Origin: Streblospio benedicti | Lineage: Eukaryota > Annelida > Polychaeta > Spionida > Spionidae | Direction of reading: 5' to 3' | NCBI GenBank assembly: GCA_019095985.1 | Contig: CM032660.1 | Coordinates: 43,843,161-43,907,160, forward strand | Length of the DNA: 64,000 bases | Part shown: piece after piece, positions 25,585-39,126 of the stretch | Layout: each line of letters starts with the position of its first letter | How positions within the stretch are numbered: the first letter of the stretch is position 1 | Position numbers and translations under genes: made by a program | Notes under the pieces: model-generated | The model's database searches: none | What the model saw: only the letters and a program-made list of their open reading frames with translations | What the model was told of the DNA's origin: nothing

Positions 25585-28500
25585 ACTTGAACACATACCC
25601 ACCAAAAACTCTTCTGATCAATAGTCTTCTTGAGAATAACATACGTCTGACTGAACTAATGAAGTATAGCATCGTTTTACATCACCTGATGCCAAGAGTA
25701 AGACGATGTCTATGTCTGTGCATTAATTTATCAAGGAAGAGATTTTATCTGAAGGTGTGCACCAAATGCATTAGGGCAATAATGAAGCAATAGAACAACT
25801 GCACTAATGGTTACATCATCCTTAGGTCAACTTGCTGCACGCAGCGAATGGGAATAAAAAATACAATACAATTAATGTTAGATAATTAATAATAAATAAC
25901 ATATGTTACAATATGTTATCAGATTATTATATCGCACTAAAGGCGAGTACGTGTATATCATTTATTTTTTAGATAATAATTTCAAACTAGATGCGTTATG
26001 GATAATTGTGACGGATCAGTCGTAGAATCTGCAATTCGTATACATTCAATACACTGTGTAACTTAACATTGTAGATTTAACATTGTACATAGAATGCAAA
26101 GACGATTTTTAATTAATGATCAGCATTGTAGCCATCAGCATACACTGTAGCTGCTTTATATTGTTACAAAGTGACAATTCATCAAGCTACTGGCCATTGG
26201 GCTTTCAATTAGTATTGTCCATAAAAGCAATTATGCCCCCAAGGAGTAATTGTTTTAACCACACAAGCCCTCTATATGATCGATGTTCTTTACTTGCCCA
26301 GTATATTAACGTACCGACTGAAATACAATCACCAGTATGATTTCAATTGACAGTTAAAATGTTTTGATGCCCGAGACTCACTTCTTGAAACAAGTTTCTT
26401 GCCAGAAGATCGTCTAATAAATCTGCTCTAATAGCGTAATACCAATCATTAATGTAATGAGACTATAAACACCACACCATGCAATATGCATATACATTCT
26501 ATTCCCTTTTGTATGGATTCTTCCATGTAGAAGCTATCAACAGCAATGTTGTGGCACCAATGGTATTATTGTTTGATTCAAAAGTATTTCCACAACAGAT
26601 GATTTTAGCATGTGTATTATTGCACATTTTATCGCAATCGAATATAGGGGTCCCGTGAATTAATTGAGTTTAGTTCAATGGCTAGGTCTACAGTAAAATA
26701 TTTCAATGAAATGTGGTCTGTGGTTTGCGAGAAAGGATTCTCTAGATTCTATTTTCAGCGAGATCCAGTGGTGAAAACACAAAAGCTGTCAATTAGGCCC
26801 ATTATTCTGAATGTAGAAAGCCCGAACCAAACGAGAAAATCCTCTAGATGACGGCACGGATAAACCAAAGATCAGTTTTTAGTTATATTAGCCGCGGGAA
26901 AGCAAAGAGGAGTAGAACAAATAAAACGTGCAATGTTATCTGCCTTTTGTTCTGTTATTAAATCCATTGTAAGAACTAAATTTCAATTCAAGGCGATATT
27001 GTACTTACAGATAGATGTCAAATAATTCCATTCGGATCCTGAACAAGTTAGTATAACTACAAACACTAATGCCAATACCACCAAAAATAAATCCTGAATT
27101 TTAGAAAAGAAGTATTTCGTTTTTCAATTTCAAATCGTTCAGTTGAAATTGACTCATTTCACAGCCAGAGAACCTATCGAACCAACTGTTCTTTTCACTC
27201 CGTGTTTTCACAAGTGGTGTTTTATTAGACTGGTCCTTGCCACGGGCAGTTTGAAGAGTGAGTCGTTTGCTCGATGAGACTCAACGCCTCGGGGGACCCA
27301 ACTCATCGGGTATGTAAAAGGGTGGGTGGGGGCAGGGGGCGTAGTATGTATGCAACTGGCACACTTATGTATTTGAAACATATGCTGCTTTCTATTATCT
27401 AATCTATCATTATAATCATAATGGATAGATACCTTAAAAGCCTAAAATCACTGTCTCTGTGTGTGTTTTTAAACTAAATGTCTAAATCTAAAACTTTCAC
27501 GTCATTCAATTGCACACGTATGCGGCGGGAAGGCATTTAAATTACATTATAGTCTATTTCCTGCTTCAAGTCAATTGCTTAATTTTACACCAGATTATAC
27601 AATTTGCCATCACAGAAATCTCTTAATTGGGTATTATTCACTCATTGTCTTTAAGCTATCCGGATTCAAAGAAAGATATAAATAAACCATGTCCAAAAAC
27701 TATATATTACGGATTTGTATAAACAAAGAAAAAACACACACCCACATAGTGTACATACATCAAAGCCAAGGTATTTCCCCTCCCCGTGAGTGGTTTGTCT
27801 GGTGTTAATCAGTTTAATTGGCAAAGGGACGAGGTGCGATCGTGGCTTCTTACTCTAATGACTTTGCTTGCTCACACCTTTGGTTCAACTTACTGTACGC
27901 CTCTATTGCACTCAGAGTACATGCACATATATCATTTGTATGTCAGTAGATATGTGTAAGTAATAATATTAAGTATTGCATACACAGAAAACTCGGTTAC
28001 TTTGCGAGTCATCTTCTCCCACTACATTGTATTTGAGTGTTATTGGTGTAAAGTTATAAACTAGTTTAATGATGCATATTATGACATGTGACATATTGTA
28101 AGCCGCAAAAGCCAGTGTACATCATGCACATGTAAACAACTGGAAGGTGACTTACATGTGGAAGGGTTACAAGTAATATACACACTACACCTGATACAGG
28201 TACAACTCTTATATATCTAAAATACCACATGTAGCAATGATAAGTATATCATAGGCTGGGGTCTATAGGATGAGCTAAGGTCTGCTGATCTACTGCTTAT
28301 ATTTTGTATATTAAAGCTAGACTTATCCCTTTTGGTACGAGCTATTATTAAGTATTTTTAATGTTTATCATACCGCCATAATAAGATTACTGTTTTACAA
28401 TCATTGTAATCTCGTTATCTAAATATTCACCATCTTGCATTATTTTGTTATCTTGAGGTTCCGTTAATATCCCTTCAACTGCATTACGAACGTATATTAG

Positions 28501-29432
28501 TTTGTTATCTCGAAAATTTCTCTACAGCTTCGAGATAGCTAGTTTCGTCTGTATTCAGCAACTGACATGACGTATTTTGTAGTGTACACATTTGCCGACA
28601 AATCAAATGTTCAAACACACAGTCAAATAATGAATATGACTGTGCTCGCGAGATAAAATAAAATCTAGCTTGCGAACTGGATGCTGATACACGAATGGAG
28701 GAAGTGAGAAATGGTTGTCAGGATCCATTTGGTTGTGACAACGTATCTTATCCTACTTCACACAAGTGCAACGCCGAGCTTCTCAAACATGTCATGCACC
28801 ACTAGAGCCAATAGGCACGTCAGCCGATAGATATATATATATAGATAGATACCACCATTTGCGTCAATTGCAACATATCAAGAACACGGCTTTGACCTGC
28901 TACTTAAATTCCGTGTTTTTGTTTTCACACCATTGTTTTTGGAAATCTCGTTCTATGCTACCCCGCATGCCTCTTTAGCTTATACATGGAAACTAGATAC
29001 AACACGCATAAGTGAGAATGTTTACAGGAAAAAAATGTTCTACCTCGACAGCCCATTAGACAATTAGTGTAACAATGCGGTGGTGGAATGTGTGATTCAG
29101 AGGTAGAAGGGCTCACACTGTTGTAAAATATGACATATGTGATCTTGTCAAACATACATCAAATAGAAGCTGTCAAGTACAGCAAAACACTTCCCTTAAT
29201 TATGTAGTCAATTGCTTCTCTGCACAATTAGGTTTAAACTTTCTGTGGTGTTTGACAGAATAACAAACAATCACTTGCCATGCTATTCATATAGCTCACA
29301 TCAGTCACCCCATGTATTCATGTTTTGATACCATTTGTTTTTAGAACAATATCACCCATCAACATCTAGCAATCTACAACTGTAAGTATATACCAAAATG
29401 AAAAGACCTAACATACATTAACTGACAACATA

Positions 29433-29582
29433 AAGTACAACCTCTCTATTAAGACCACGTTCCAACCTTGAGCGGTATCAAGCAAGAGAGTGGCCTCTTT
29501 AAAAAAAAGGGTGGCAGTGTTTTCTTCTTTAAGGTTGTGAATGGTCTTTTTGTACAAAGGATCTTAATTAGATGTTCTACTG
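29433..29582. mobile_element. Pogo/Tigger-like MITE copy
   Basis: Flanked by TA at 29431-29432 and 29583-29584. The left end is AAGTACAACCTCTCTATTAA and the right end TTAGATGTTCTACTG, inverted to each other. Confidence 0.65.
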
Positions 29583-30889
29583 TACATGGGTGAACACTTT
29601 ACTTCTGCTGTCCAACTGAAAGAGAGCACTAAGTACATCTAATTAGCATACAATCGCAGGTGACGTCACCAATCATCTGGAGTGTATTGAAGCACCAAGG
29701 CCAAGTAAACAAAAAGATAGGTCTGATCGACTGTTACTCACCCAGTCCTGGTTCTTCTAAACAAACCTGAGGTGTGATGCATAATTAGTGTGGCATTGTA
29801 TTGTAAATGATTGTCATTAGCCTTTGAAGTTGAAATTGAGGCTTCAAACTTCGAATGTGATGTGATCAAATAAACAGCTGAATGTCTCATTTGCTCACCT
29901 AGTGCATAATCTATTGCTATTGCATTTGGGGAGGGAAGCGAGCAGTAGTGTGGCTGATTGAGAAAACATACTGATTATTTGTGTTATCGACAATTATTTA
30001 TGTAAGTTAACTTTAGATAAGAAAATAAAGTTTAGCACGCGTGTCAATTCATATCCTATTTAGTCGCAATACATTTTTAATCTCAAGTAAAATGAATGTG
30101 GTGGCGATGGCGTATTACGCATAGAGAAAATGTATAGAAATATCAGAATCAGTTCAGTTTAAAACAATGGATCATTATGTTGTTAAAGCGTCGTTCTATT
30201 CTATATCTCCACTCAGAAACATTTTATATCCGTTTGAGCACAACAAAATGAACACTAAACTCCATGTATAGCAATCATGCCCAGCTGAATGAAACATAAA
30301 TAACTTCTTTAGTATCTGTATGACACGGTGTTATTATGGAGTGGCAAATGAAAGCCCCAAGCTAATCGTATAACATGATTTAGATAGCAAATCAGTGGCA
30401 TTTTGTTGCACACACATTCATTCATTATCAAAGAAGGACTATAAAGAACACACTCACTGCTAAAAGCAGTAGCAGTAGCTAGCCCCCCACCAATGAACGT
30501 TATTGGCAACCCCTATGTTCGTAAGATGCATGAGTTATATTTAATGGGAAAGCACAGAGATTTAATTCTTCAAGCTTATCCATCACTTCCGTTTCAACAA
30601 TAATACATACGTATCTCGAAAGGGAATGTTTCTCGCCGGCAAAGTAGCAATATATGTACGAGTAGTCTTGTTATCGCCAATTGAGTATACTTTGAGGAGA
30701 CATAAATTAGTTTGTGACTTCCGACTCCATAAAACTACCATCCCGCACAAGTTCTACTTGTCTCAAAGCCATTTTGAGCGATAGTAACAAACCATTCTTG
30801 TAAACATGCATTATGCAGACATTGAGAAAACGCATTAAAGTATATACACTGAGCTTAAGCATACGAAGGTAGTAAAATTAAGGTATATA

Positions 30890-30965
30890 CAGTACCTTCT
30901 AGGTATGTAAGACCAACCGGAATATGGCCTTAATTAAGTGGTCTCAGTAGAAAGGTGGTCACTTT
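30890..30965. mobile_element. Left part of a pogo-like MITE
   Basis: Begins CAGTACCTTCTAGGTATGTA after TA and continues with TTAATTAAGTGGTCTCAGTA, as in the other copies. No right end is found downstream, so the copy is truncated. Confidence 0.45.
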
Positions 30966-31375
30966 TAGAGCATTCTTAAGAGAGTTTAAAACTGAAAAAA
31001 GTCTCATTATTGAGGAGGTCTCCTTATGCCGATGTTATCCTGACCAGTTTAGAGTTGTTTTTCAAGAAGGTATTTTTTTCTCTCATGTTATGACAACGAA
31101 GAAGGCTGCAACATTCTGCTGCGCAATGCACTCAAGTGATAAAATAAGCATAAAACAGCTGTCAGTGAAAATTGGCTGTGGCCACGTTGTCTCCATATTT
31201 ATCAGCATTTCGCGGGAGCCGCATTAACGGACAATAAAGATATTGGGCGCATTCTACACGATTGCTTTTAGGTCATGCTAGATATTTACAGAGCATTGAA
31301 AAAAAAATCCACTAAGCAGTATGCACAATTGCACATGCTGTGTAGTCTAACATTGCAAATAGGAAAATACACACA

Positions 31376-31410
31376 TTCGCGCACGCACGCACACACGCAC
31401 GCACGCACAT
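31376..31410. repeat. (CGCA)n microsatellite
   Basis: Imperfect CGCA/CACA units directly 5' of a SINE fragment. Confidence 0.8.
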
Positions 31411-31536
31411 GCAAGTATGCAAGAAATTATCAAATGATGATCAATAAGTGTGCCAATGACCTGGTGTAAATTGTAATGTCGAGAGAGCAAGACTTGGAAC
31501 AGGACTATAAATCACCACATTTACATTTACATTCAC
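31411..31536 (+). repeat. SINE 3' fragment with ATTTACATTTAC tail
   Basis: Shares GCCAATGACCTGGTGTAAAT, GAGAGCAAGACTTGGA and a CCACATTTACATTTACATT tail with the copies at 19930-20062 and 43780-44015. This copy has the clearest tail repeat. Confidence 0.65.
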
Positions 31537-33258
31537 ATAAGATACAATGGCGTTGAGTGATTTGGTGACAAATTAAACGTTTGTTTAGATATTGAGTCCA
31601 GCATTTCATTTATTTGAAAAACAAACCCATAACTGGTCCCATGCGTAGAACAGGATTTCTACACACATTTATATTTCCAACCGAGTCTTTATACAACACT
31701 ACTCATGAATGAGAAGAACGTCCCAATGTGTTCACCAACCATTAAGAGTCTGCAATGGAAGCGAAGTGAGAACGGTTTGCATTATGAATTGTGCGCTACA
31801 GCAATTCGGTCCTTTCAGAATTCGGCCACTTTATTGAAAATATGATAGTCATTCATGGGAATGACGTAGACATGTGAAGTGATATCTATTATAAATCGTC
31901 AACCTTTTCTTCACATTAATCAAAACATATTTTCATATTCGCTCGCTCACCTTTTGGAGCAATAATCTCTTCTGACTTCCGTCCTTCCTTACGTCAGTCG
32001 AGCATGTTACCATTCTACACGTCACGTTGTTTGAGCTAGGGTTCTTCTGGTGGTTCAGTTGTCAATAATGACTGTAACCCTAACCTACGCTTATTTCGTC
32101 AGCGAAAATGGCGTTTTGTTTTCATGGCTTATTTTGTATCTCTTCAAGTCATCGTCCATTTAACGCCCATGCAATCATGAGGGGGAGCCCCCCCAGCTTT
32201 CCCCGAAAAACTGGATATCCCATTGAGTCCACATGCACAACGTTGCAATTGCTTACGCTCTCTAGAAAAAAAATGATGAAGTTTAATGTAAAGTGAAACA
32301 TTAAGTAACATATCTTATAAACAAATCACTCGTTCAGCAAAAAGCTATTTCTATTGTAATATATTCTTTTATGCGTGGCATGCACAGATACCATGACATG
32401 CCAGCTCCTATTGTTGGGTAATATTGTATCACAATACATAGTGCGAGGAGAATCGTCCAGTAAGAGAGTAATGGGTCTCATTTTTAGTTGGGACCTCATT
32501 TTTCGGTTAGGACATTTCATGTCGTGCATGTTAAAGTCATGATAGTACTGGAATCCTTTTCAGACTTGATTGTGATTGTAAGTAAATTCTTATTTCTAAT
32601 TATTTATTTGTTTTATTTCAACAGTTGATAATTTAGTTTGTGCTTTTATATTTTTTGTTTGGTTTTAGTTTACCTGTATAAAAAGAGTTTGAAAAATAAA
32701 GTGTGTAAAAGTTCAATCGACATTTTAATAATAGGGCTCAACTGGTTTAGAGACGGTTAGTTGGAGAAACACCCTTATTTTCAATTCTATCTTAATAATG
32801 ACGATTTTAGAGTTACACTGCTCAATATAAAATCATGAGTGAGTATTATCAATTGCAATACATATACACCATCAGCCATATATTTATTTAGGCACAAGCA
32901 ACATTTTTGAGTAAATACCAACCTTCTTGAAAGGGTGAAGGTCGCATGAATACTTACATTCCCGTTTTTTGCTATTGGTTTTGTCTAATTGTCTCGTCAG
33001 ATGTGTGTTTGTAGCACTGTGCCAGTTGAGCCTTATTTTCCAATCAAAGTCATTTTGAAATCTATTGTATTTCACGTAAATGGTTTTGCAACAGTTATTT
33101 CAAAACAGTGTCTTAGTATTAGTTTACACACCATAAATTACACGTTACTACGCTCACATATACATGTATTCACGTTTGAAATAGGATATTGTTATTAAGG
33201 CTATCTGACCTATATTTGTTAATATGTCTGTCCACATTAGATCTCGACAAAGCAAAAA

Positions 33259-33288
33259 TGTAAAAAAAAAAAAAAAAAAAAAAAAAAA
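33259..33288. repeat. Poly-A tract
   Basis: About 28 uninterrupted A after ATGT. No retrotransposon body could be recognised on its 5' side. Confidence 0.9.
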
Positions 33289-34270
33289 GGTTGACGCCGT
33301 TGGTTCTGTACAAAAATACACCTCTCATTCAAACATATCTGAAACTCAATATTATCATCTTGTACAGGTGGTTTATCGGAATGGTATAGTCCAACGTCCA
33401 TTACGGATTTTTACAGCACGTCTGACGAAAATCTAGAAACCTAGTCTAGACATCTATTTGGCAAACAAGTTAGTGGCTGAAAAACAAAACGCAGTGGTTG
33501 CAACTAGGGGCATTGTCGAAGCTAAACATTCTAGAATGTTAGACCTGGAAATGCGGACAGCATTTTACAAAACAATTAGACTGGATTACTAAAAAAAGAA
33601 CTGCTTAAACTAAATGATGTTTTTTTAAAAAATAAAATCGCGGCAGTTTTTGTTTATTTTGATTCTACTCTGTCTTCATTAAGCAACACCTATATAACAC
33701 ATACGCCATATTAGCATTATCTAAACAGCATCATTTGATCGTGAATGCTAACAAACCGGTCACCTGTACAACAAGACCTCAATCTGCTGTATGTAATATT
33801 TTTTCTTCTCCCCCTCACCTTTTTATATAATCCAATAGCTACATGTATATCACAGCATTAAATAACCTCGGGTTACTCACTAACGAGCACTATTAGAGCA
33901 TGTTCCATTGTGCCTGACAACACTTTCACATCATTTCACCCTATGTACGAACTTTGTCACAAGAAAGCTATACGTATTCTTCACTGTTCTTTAGCATTAA
34001 TTCTGCTCTCTTACATACTGGTATTATATTTCGGCAGCACGTAATATTGCAACTCATCGAAACTTCTCGACAATCAGACTTTGAAACTCACTATATACAA
34101 TGTCTATTATGTCTTTACAAAAATGTAATTTGATGTTTGGGAAGGCCTCTTCCAAGCATTGGTGTGCATATATACGTGTACACCTAGAGTGCACGTCTTG
34201 TACAAGTGTCAAACTCTAGAGTTATCATTAGATAATGAGTTCACAAATCAGGTTTTAACATTGTCATAAT

Positions 34271-34335
34271 GTAGCCCGTAACTCCCGTCTTTGTTCGCAT
34301 AACACACAACAATAAAGCCGGGAGTTACAGGCTAC
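34271..34335. repeat. Stem-loop, 17-base arms
   Basis: GTAGCCCGTAACTCCCG (34271-34287) pairs with CGGGAGTTACAGGCTAC (34319-34335), 16 of 17 positions, across a 31-base loop. The whole fold is about 65 bases. Confidence 0.75.
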
Positions 34336-34639
34336 ACGTGGACATTTCTTTTAGAATCATATTAGCGTCACTTCAGCAGCTGAAGCAAAAGCCTTGTGAT
34401 TACTTCGTTTCTATGTATGTATGTCTCCGGACAAGCTATAGCTTTAACCGATGCACCGATTTCTTTCAAACTTAATTCAACTATGAGGTATGAGGCGACA
34501 CCGAAGTGTTCCGATTTTGGGCACTGCCAATTACATTGTGCTTTCTAGAAGGTCATTTATAACATTTTTACTGATATTCAATGCACTTAAACCAGCAAGA
34601 AAAAAATCAATATGCAGCCAAGCAGCAAAGTCTATTAAG

Positions 34640-34780
34640 TGCTGTTTGCTGTTTGCTGCTATATAGAAGAATGAGCCATTATAACACTATCTGTGACACA
34701 CCCCTAAATCCTGCACCTGATTGGCTTAGAGCCAAAATCAGCCAGTCACATATTTATCCATAGACTGGGCATAAGTGCCC
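34640..34780. repeat. Dispersed repeat shared with 46640-46760
   Basis: Both stretches contain TGTGACACACC, then CTGATTGGC, AGAGCC and a TATTT/TCCATA piece in the same order and spacing. Family unknown. Confidence 0.5.
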
Positions 34781-35958
34781 TGTAAAATTGGGTCACAATT
34801 TCGGGATCTATTCAAATAAGTTGATCAATATATAATTATAATGGTCATCTGTACATCTGTACATCATAGCATTTATGAGTACATTTAGGTTTATGTTATT
34901 ACATTCTTTTATATTAAATCTGATGGTAATTACTCGTCATCTTTGAACAGAGCTTTCTACTGACCACTCTCACTCATCAAACTAGAATGTCTGGTGAGTT
35001 TCAACGAGGTTCGAAGAGTTATGAGATTCGATGTAGTTTGTGATCCATATTTCTCAAGCTTTAAATTTGCTATAACTCTATTTATATTATTATAACTATT
35101 TCAGTAAAACCTACAAATAAATCAATAGCTCTAAGATAAGGCATTTACTGTCAAAAGCTGTCAATTGCACGTTGAGATGTGGCACACTTCTTCAATGAAC
35201 AAGAATATAACAAAATACAAAGACTAAACAATACACAAAGAATCAAATAGCGGAAAAAATCAACTACGTCAAAAATCTCACTATGGTCTCCCATGGGTCC
35301 AACATCATGAGAGGGGAAGAAATCATAGTAGTATACATACCCCCTTTTATGATGCTGGGGCCCATGGTGTCTGCAGCAAGACCAAACTGTATGATCTGCC
35401 TTTTTGTCAATCAACTGAAGGCAACAAGATGTTTATCATCATATCACTATTTCCACTGTCTCAACAGAAGCTAATTAAGTATATACGAGGAAAAGGCATG
35501 GATGTATATAGACTGGATACTCATACAATCCAACGTAAGCCAACATGCGTCGTATATGCCAGCCAGAAACGTGCTCAGCGAACCAAACAACATGTCTGAT
35601 ATCCTGAGAAAATTGAAGAAGTAATTGGCAATAGGGAACATGTACAGTGTAGGAAAAACGTCCCAACACAAAAAATCCTATTGCTGAAGACGGATTTGCA
35701 ATTGACAGGAGATATCAAATTCTTACACTTCTCTCTACAAAATATGTAAATTGGTTTGGATACAAAGATACTCACGTGCATGCACATACATCTTCTCTTG
35801 CAAATACATTTTTACTATTGAATATCCGACTAGCATGCTGATTTACTCTTCTCCGTTCTCAATACATGTATTATTGTAATAGAGCAATCTCTACGAGAGG
35901 TAAGTTTTTTTTGTGAATAATATTTACACTCCGGACATTCCAAACACTGGAATCTCTA

Positions 35959-36200
35959 ATGTATGTATGTATGTATGTATGTATGTATGTATGTATGTAT
36001 GTATGTATGTATGTATGTATGTATGTATGTATGTATGTATGTATGTATGTATGTATGTATGTATGTATGCATGCATGTATGTATGTATGTATGTATGTAT
36101 GTATGTATGTATGTATGTATGTATGTATGTATGTATGTATGTATGTATGTACGTACGTGCGTGCGTGCGTACGTGCGTGCGTGCGTACGTATGTATGTAC
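35959..36200. repeat. (GTAT)n microsatellite, about 240 bases
   Basis: About sixty tetranucleotide units, nearly pure, with a short GCATGCAT interruption and a GTGC/GTAC-rich 3' end. The repeat makes all frames on one strand open (Cys-Met-Tyr-Val), so any frame across it is an artefact. Confidence 0.98.
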
Positions 36201-37929
36201 CAGTACCATCACAAACGCACCTGGGATGGAAGACAATTCAACAATCCTAAATCTTCTTCATTCGGTTTTTAAAACATAGTGATGGGTTATAGTTGATTCA
36301 GGGGCGACTTTTTTTAAAGCTACAACTATATAATGAATGATGTACAGTGTAAACAGTGTTCATTACCTGTGATTGCTTAAAGAACGCGCAATCATAGGAA
36401 GATGTACAATGTGAAGGGAGATACCTCGACTGACTTCATAATATCTGAGCAATAGTGAAGGGTGGGGATGGAGATGCTTGAAAAGAAGCCACGTTTTTGG
36501 CTCATTTGATCTGAAATTACCATAAAACGATGAAATTAATTAAAGTGACGTACGATGGATATAATAAACATGAGTTCAACGGCCAATTATCCTGTATAAG
36601 GCACACATCGTTATTGCGACTCACTCTTTTTATAATTATTTCCGGAAGCCAAAACCTAATGATAATCACGCTGATATGTCGTCGGTAATTACAAGCAACA
36701 CAATACACGCCTGAGTAAAATGTCACATTTGCCATCATCGTGCCGGCAGAATGATTTTTGAACTGGGTAAAGTTCTAGTTATCTGAGACTGAAGATTTTT
36801 ACTTGATCTTTTTTCTTGGCGTACTATCTTTAGTAGGGGGTTGCAGTTGGAGGTGGGCAAAGGCTTAAGAAACAAATCTGTAGGGGTGGCATACAACAAT
36901 GACCTGACGCACCATAGTGTAAGCAACCAATCCCGAGTTAGTTCTGTATTTGTATAATTGCACTCAGAAACAAAGGGAAGAAACAATGAACCAAACATAC
37001 CAACCTTTTAGATGCATACATGTTTGAATTATTTAAACCTACAATCATTTGAAAAATTATTTTTCGAGCTCCTCGGTTTTTAAAGATCACACGTGACCCA
37101 ATTTCATTATAGACGTTAACATTTTAGCAACTATGTGCTTTTCAGAATGAATGGAAGGGAGACTTTTACTTTGGTTGGGTACCGTGTTGGGGTACTATAA
37201 TGCTATCAGATCATGGGCTACAAGATGCCCAATTCTAAATGGCCGATCTGGACAGGCTTGCACTGATCAAATTGGAGTCCAATGGTAGAAGGAGCCATAC
37301 ACAATACCCACAATTCCCAACTGAACCACTAATATTGCAATCGCATCCACGCATTTCATAATATTTCAATCAAAAGTTAGTCATAAAACGCATTGTGTTA
37401 TCCCACAGGAAATGAGTGAATGTATCTCTAATGTGCGTAGATTCTCGGGAAAAGATAGCGACCCACACAACATTATTAGGCCCACACAAATGAACGCAAT
37501 TAGCATTACATGTATTGACAAGAAATCATTTGCAAGACTTTCTGGGTTTTGCAGAAAAAGATTCTGGTTAAATTCGTTGTGGATTATGGGGTTGTGTAGC
37601 TGTTCTAACGACGGCATAAAATTGTGCACCTTGCTGTAAACCTAGCTAAGCTTTGTTGTAATACATTTGATTGACATTTGACTAAGGAGTTGATCTTTAA
37701 AATGTTATTCCTTGCTATTCCACGGATACCTGTTGATGTTCCACCATTTAAGATATTCTCTAAAATTAGTACCGTATTTTATTGAATAACCACCCAGGCA
37801 CTAATTAATTTCAAACAGCTCATTCACCTGGCTCTTATTCACAGGGCGTGGGTATGACGTGGCCGGCGCTTATCAAAGAAAATACCGCCTGCATTAACAG
37901 TCCCTCAGTTAAAGTCTCAATAGCTACAC

Positions 37930-38115
37930 TTCAGCAGGACTAGTAACTTTAAAAAGTTACTAGTCCTCCCCAAAAGTTACTTGTCCTGGCAAGTTGTCAA
38001 ACGTGTTCTGGCTCAGCAGCTACTCTTATGCAGGACGAGTGAATGGAATTCGGCACTAGTCCTCCCCCATTTCTACTAGTCTGGACAAGCGGACTAGTGA
38101 CTAAATGGGAGACTA
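37930..38115. repeat. ACTAGTCC-rich region with a 14-base palindrome
   Basis: ACTAGT or its variants occurs at least six times in 180 bases, in both orientations. At its start, arms 37937-37950 and 37953-37966 (GGACTAGTAACTTT and its complement) form a near-continuous palindrome with a two-base centre. Confidence 0.7.
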
Positions 38116-38521
38116 GCCTGCTGCAATTTAAGTGCATTCAAACATATATACTACAATGGTTCTCTGGTCTGTTTTTGTATATGTTAAGATTTTAAACGCC
38201 CGCTCCATTGCAAAATACGTAATGGACATACATAATAAAAACATAGTCCCGAATAATATATCACCCATTATATTAATACCTGTTATTACAGGCTGGTGGG
38301 CGATGGGCAGTGTTCCTTTTGAAGTTACTAAAGGCACAATGGTTTCCGCACGTGTGTCCAACTTAATGGGGCAGCCATACTAATAGTAATTCAATTCACT
38401 TATCGTCTTTATGATATGAAGTACATGTATAGTAATAATTAATGTAATATAATAGGACATTATGATAAAAAGCATCCTTTTTATAAACATTTGAATAAAA
38501 CGACCCAGTAGAAATAGAATA

Positions 38522-38527
38522 GTGTTT
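38522..38527 (-). terminator. Candidate poly(A) signal of the membrane-protein gene
   Basis: AATAAA on the minus strand about 600 bases after the stop at 39127. Assigned by position only. Confidence 0.25.
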
Positions 38528-39126
38528 ATTACATGCCATTATTTGAACAAATATCGTGGTGGAAATTTCACCCTGTTAAGATGGATCTATGCACAATAAT
38601 TCGCTAAATATACAATTCCTTCCTTGTGATAAAATCTACAGTGTAGTAAAAAGTGTTCTTCATCCTCAATTGCATTACATTGACAGAAGTTGTGCAATCT
38701 TAGATAAAGATGCACCTTTGGTTGTACATGCCTATCTGTCTCTACACACAACGAGTCCGCATCACTATATACTATTAGACCCGGCGGTAATTAAAGGCCA
38801 GTGCTGATGTCTATAACTGAGCTACTACACCCGGCGGTTGATCAAATACTGGCGGAATATCAAGGTTGGGCGGACTATTCAATAATATTCTGTATTCTGA
38901 GTGCATTCTACTTGTTAAAACAAGTAATTCATAACTTCTGAGATTCACAGATAGAAACTTGGTAACATTTAATCGGTTTGTAGGTTGTAAAACGTGCAAC
39001 ACCCACTCCTTAAAATTTAAACATTTGTGCACTTTAATCAAATAAAGAATGAGAAGAATGAAATGAGAAACTGCTCTACAGTACTAGCTAGTCGCCCGTA
39101 TCTACCGCCTACATATAGCTCGCATA

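Larger units (their letters stand above)
24258..39126. other. Long stretch without recognised exons
   Basis: About 15 kb between the GPCR leader and the last exon of the membrane-protein gene. It may include the GPCR promoter and leader intron. I scanned both strands for GC-rich exon-like islands with splice sites and found none. The stretch holds MITE and SINE copies, hairpins, microsatellites and an ACTAGT-rich region, listed separately. Confidence 0.45.

Noticed and set aside
35870-36280. Long open frames across the GTAT tract on both strands
   Set aside because: A four-base repeat opens all frames; the translations are pure Cys-Met-Tyr-Val or Thr-Tyr-Ile-His repeats.
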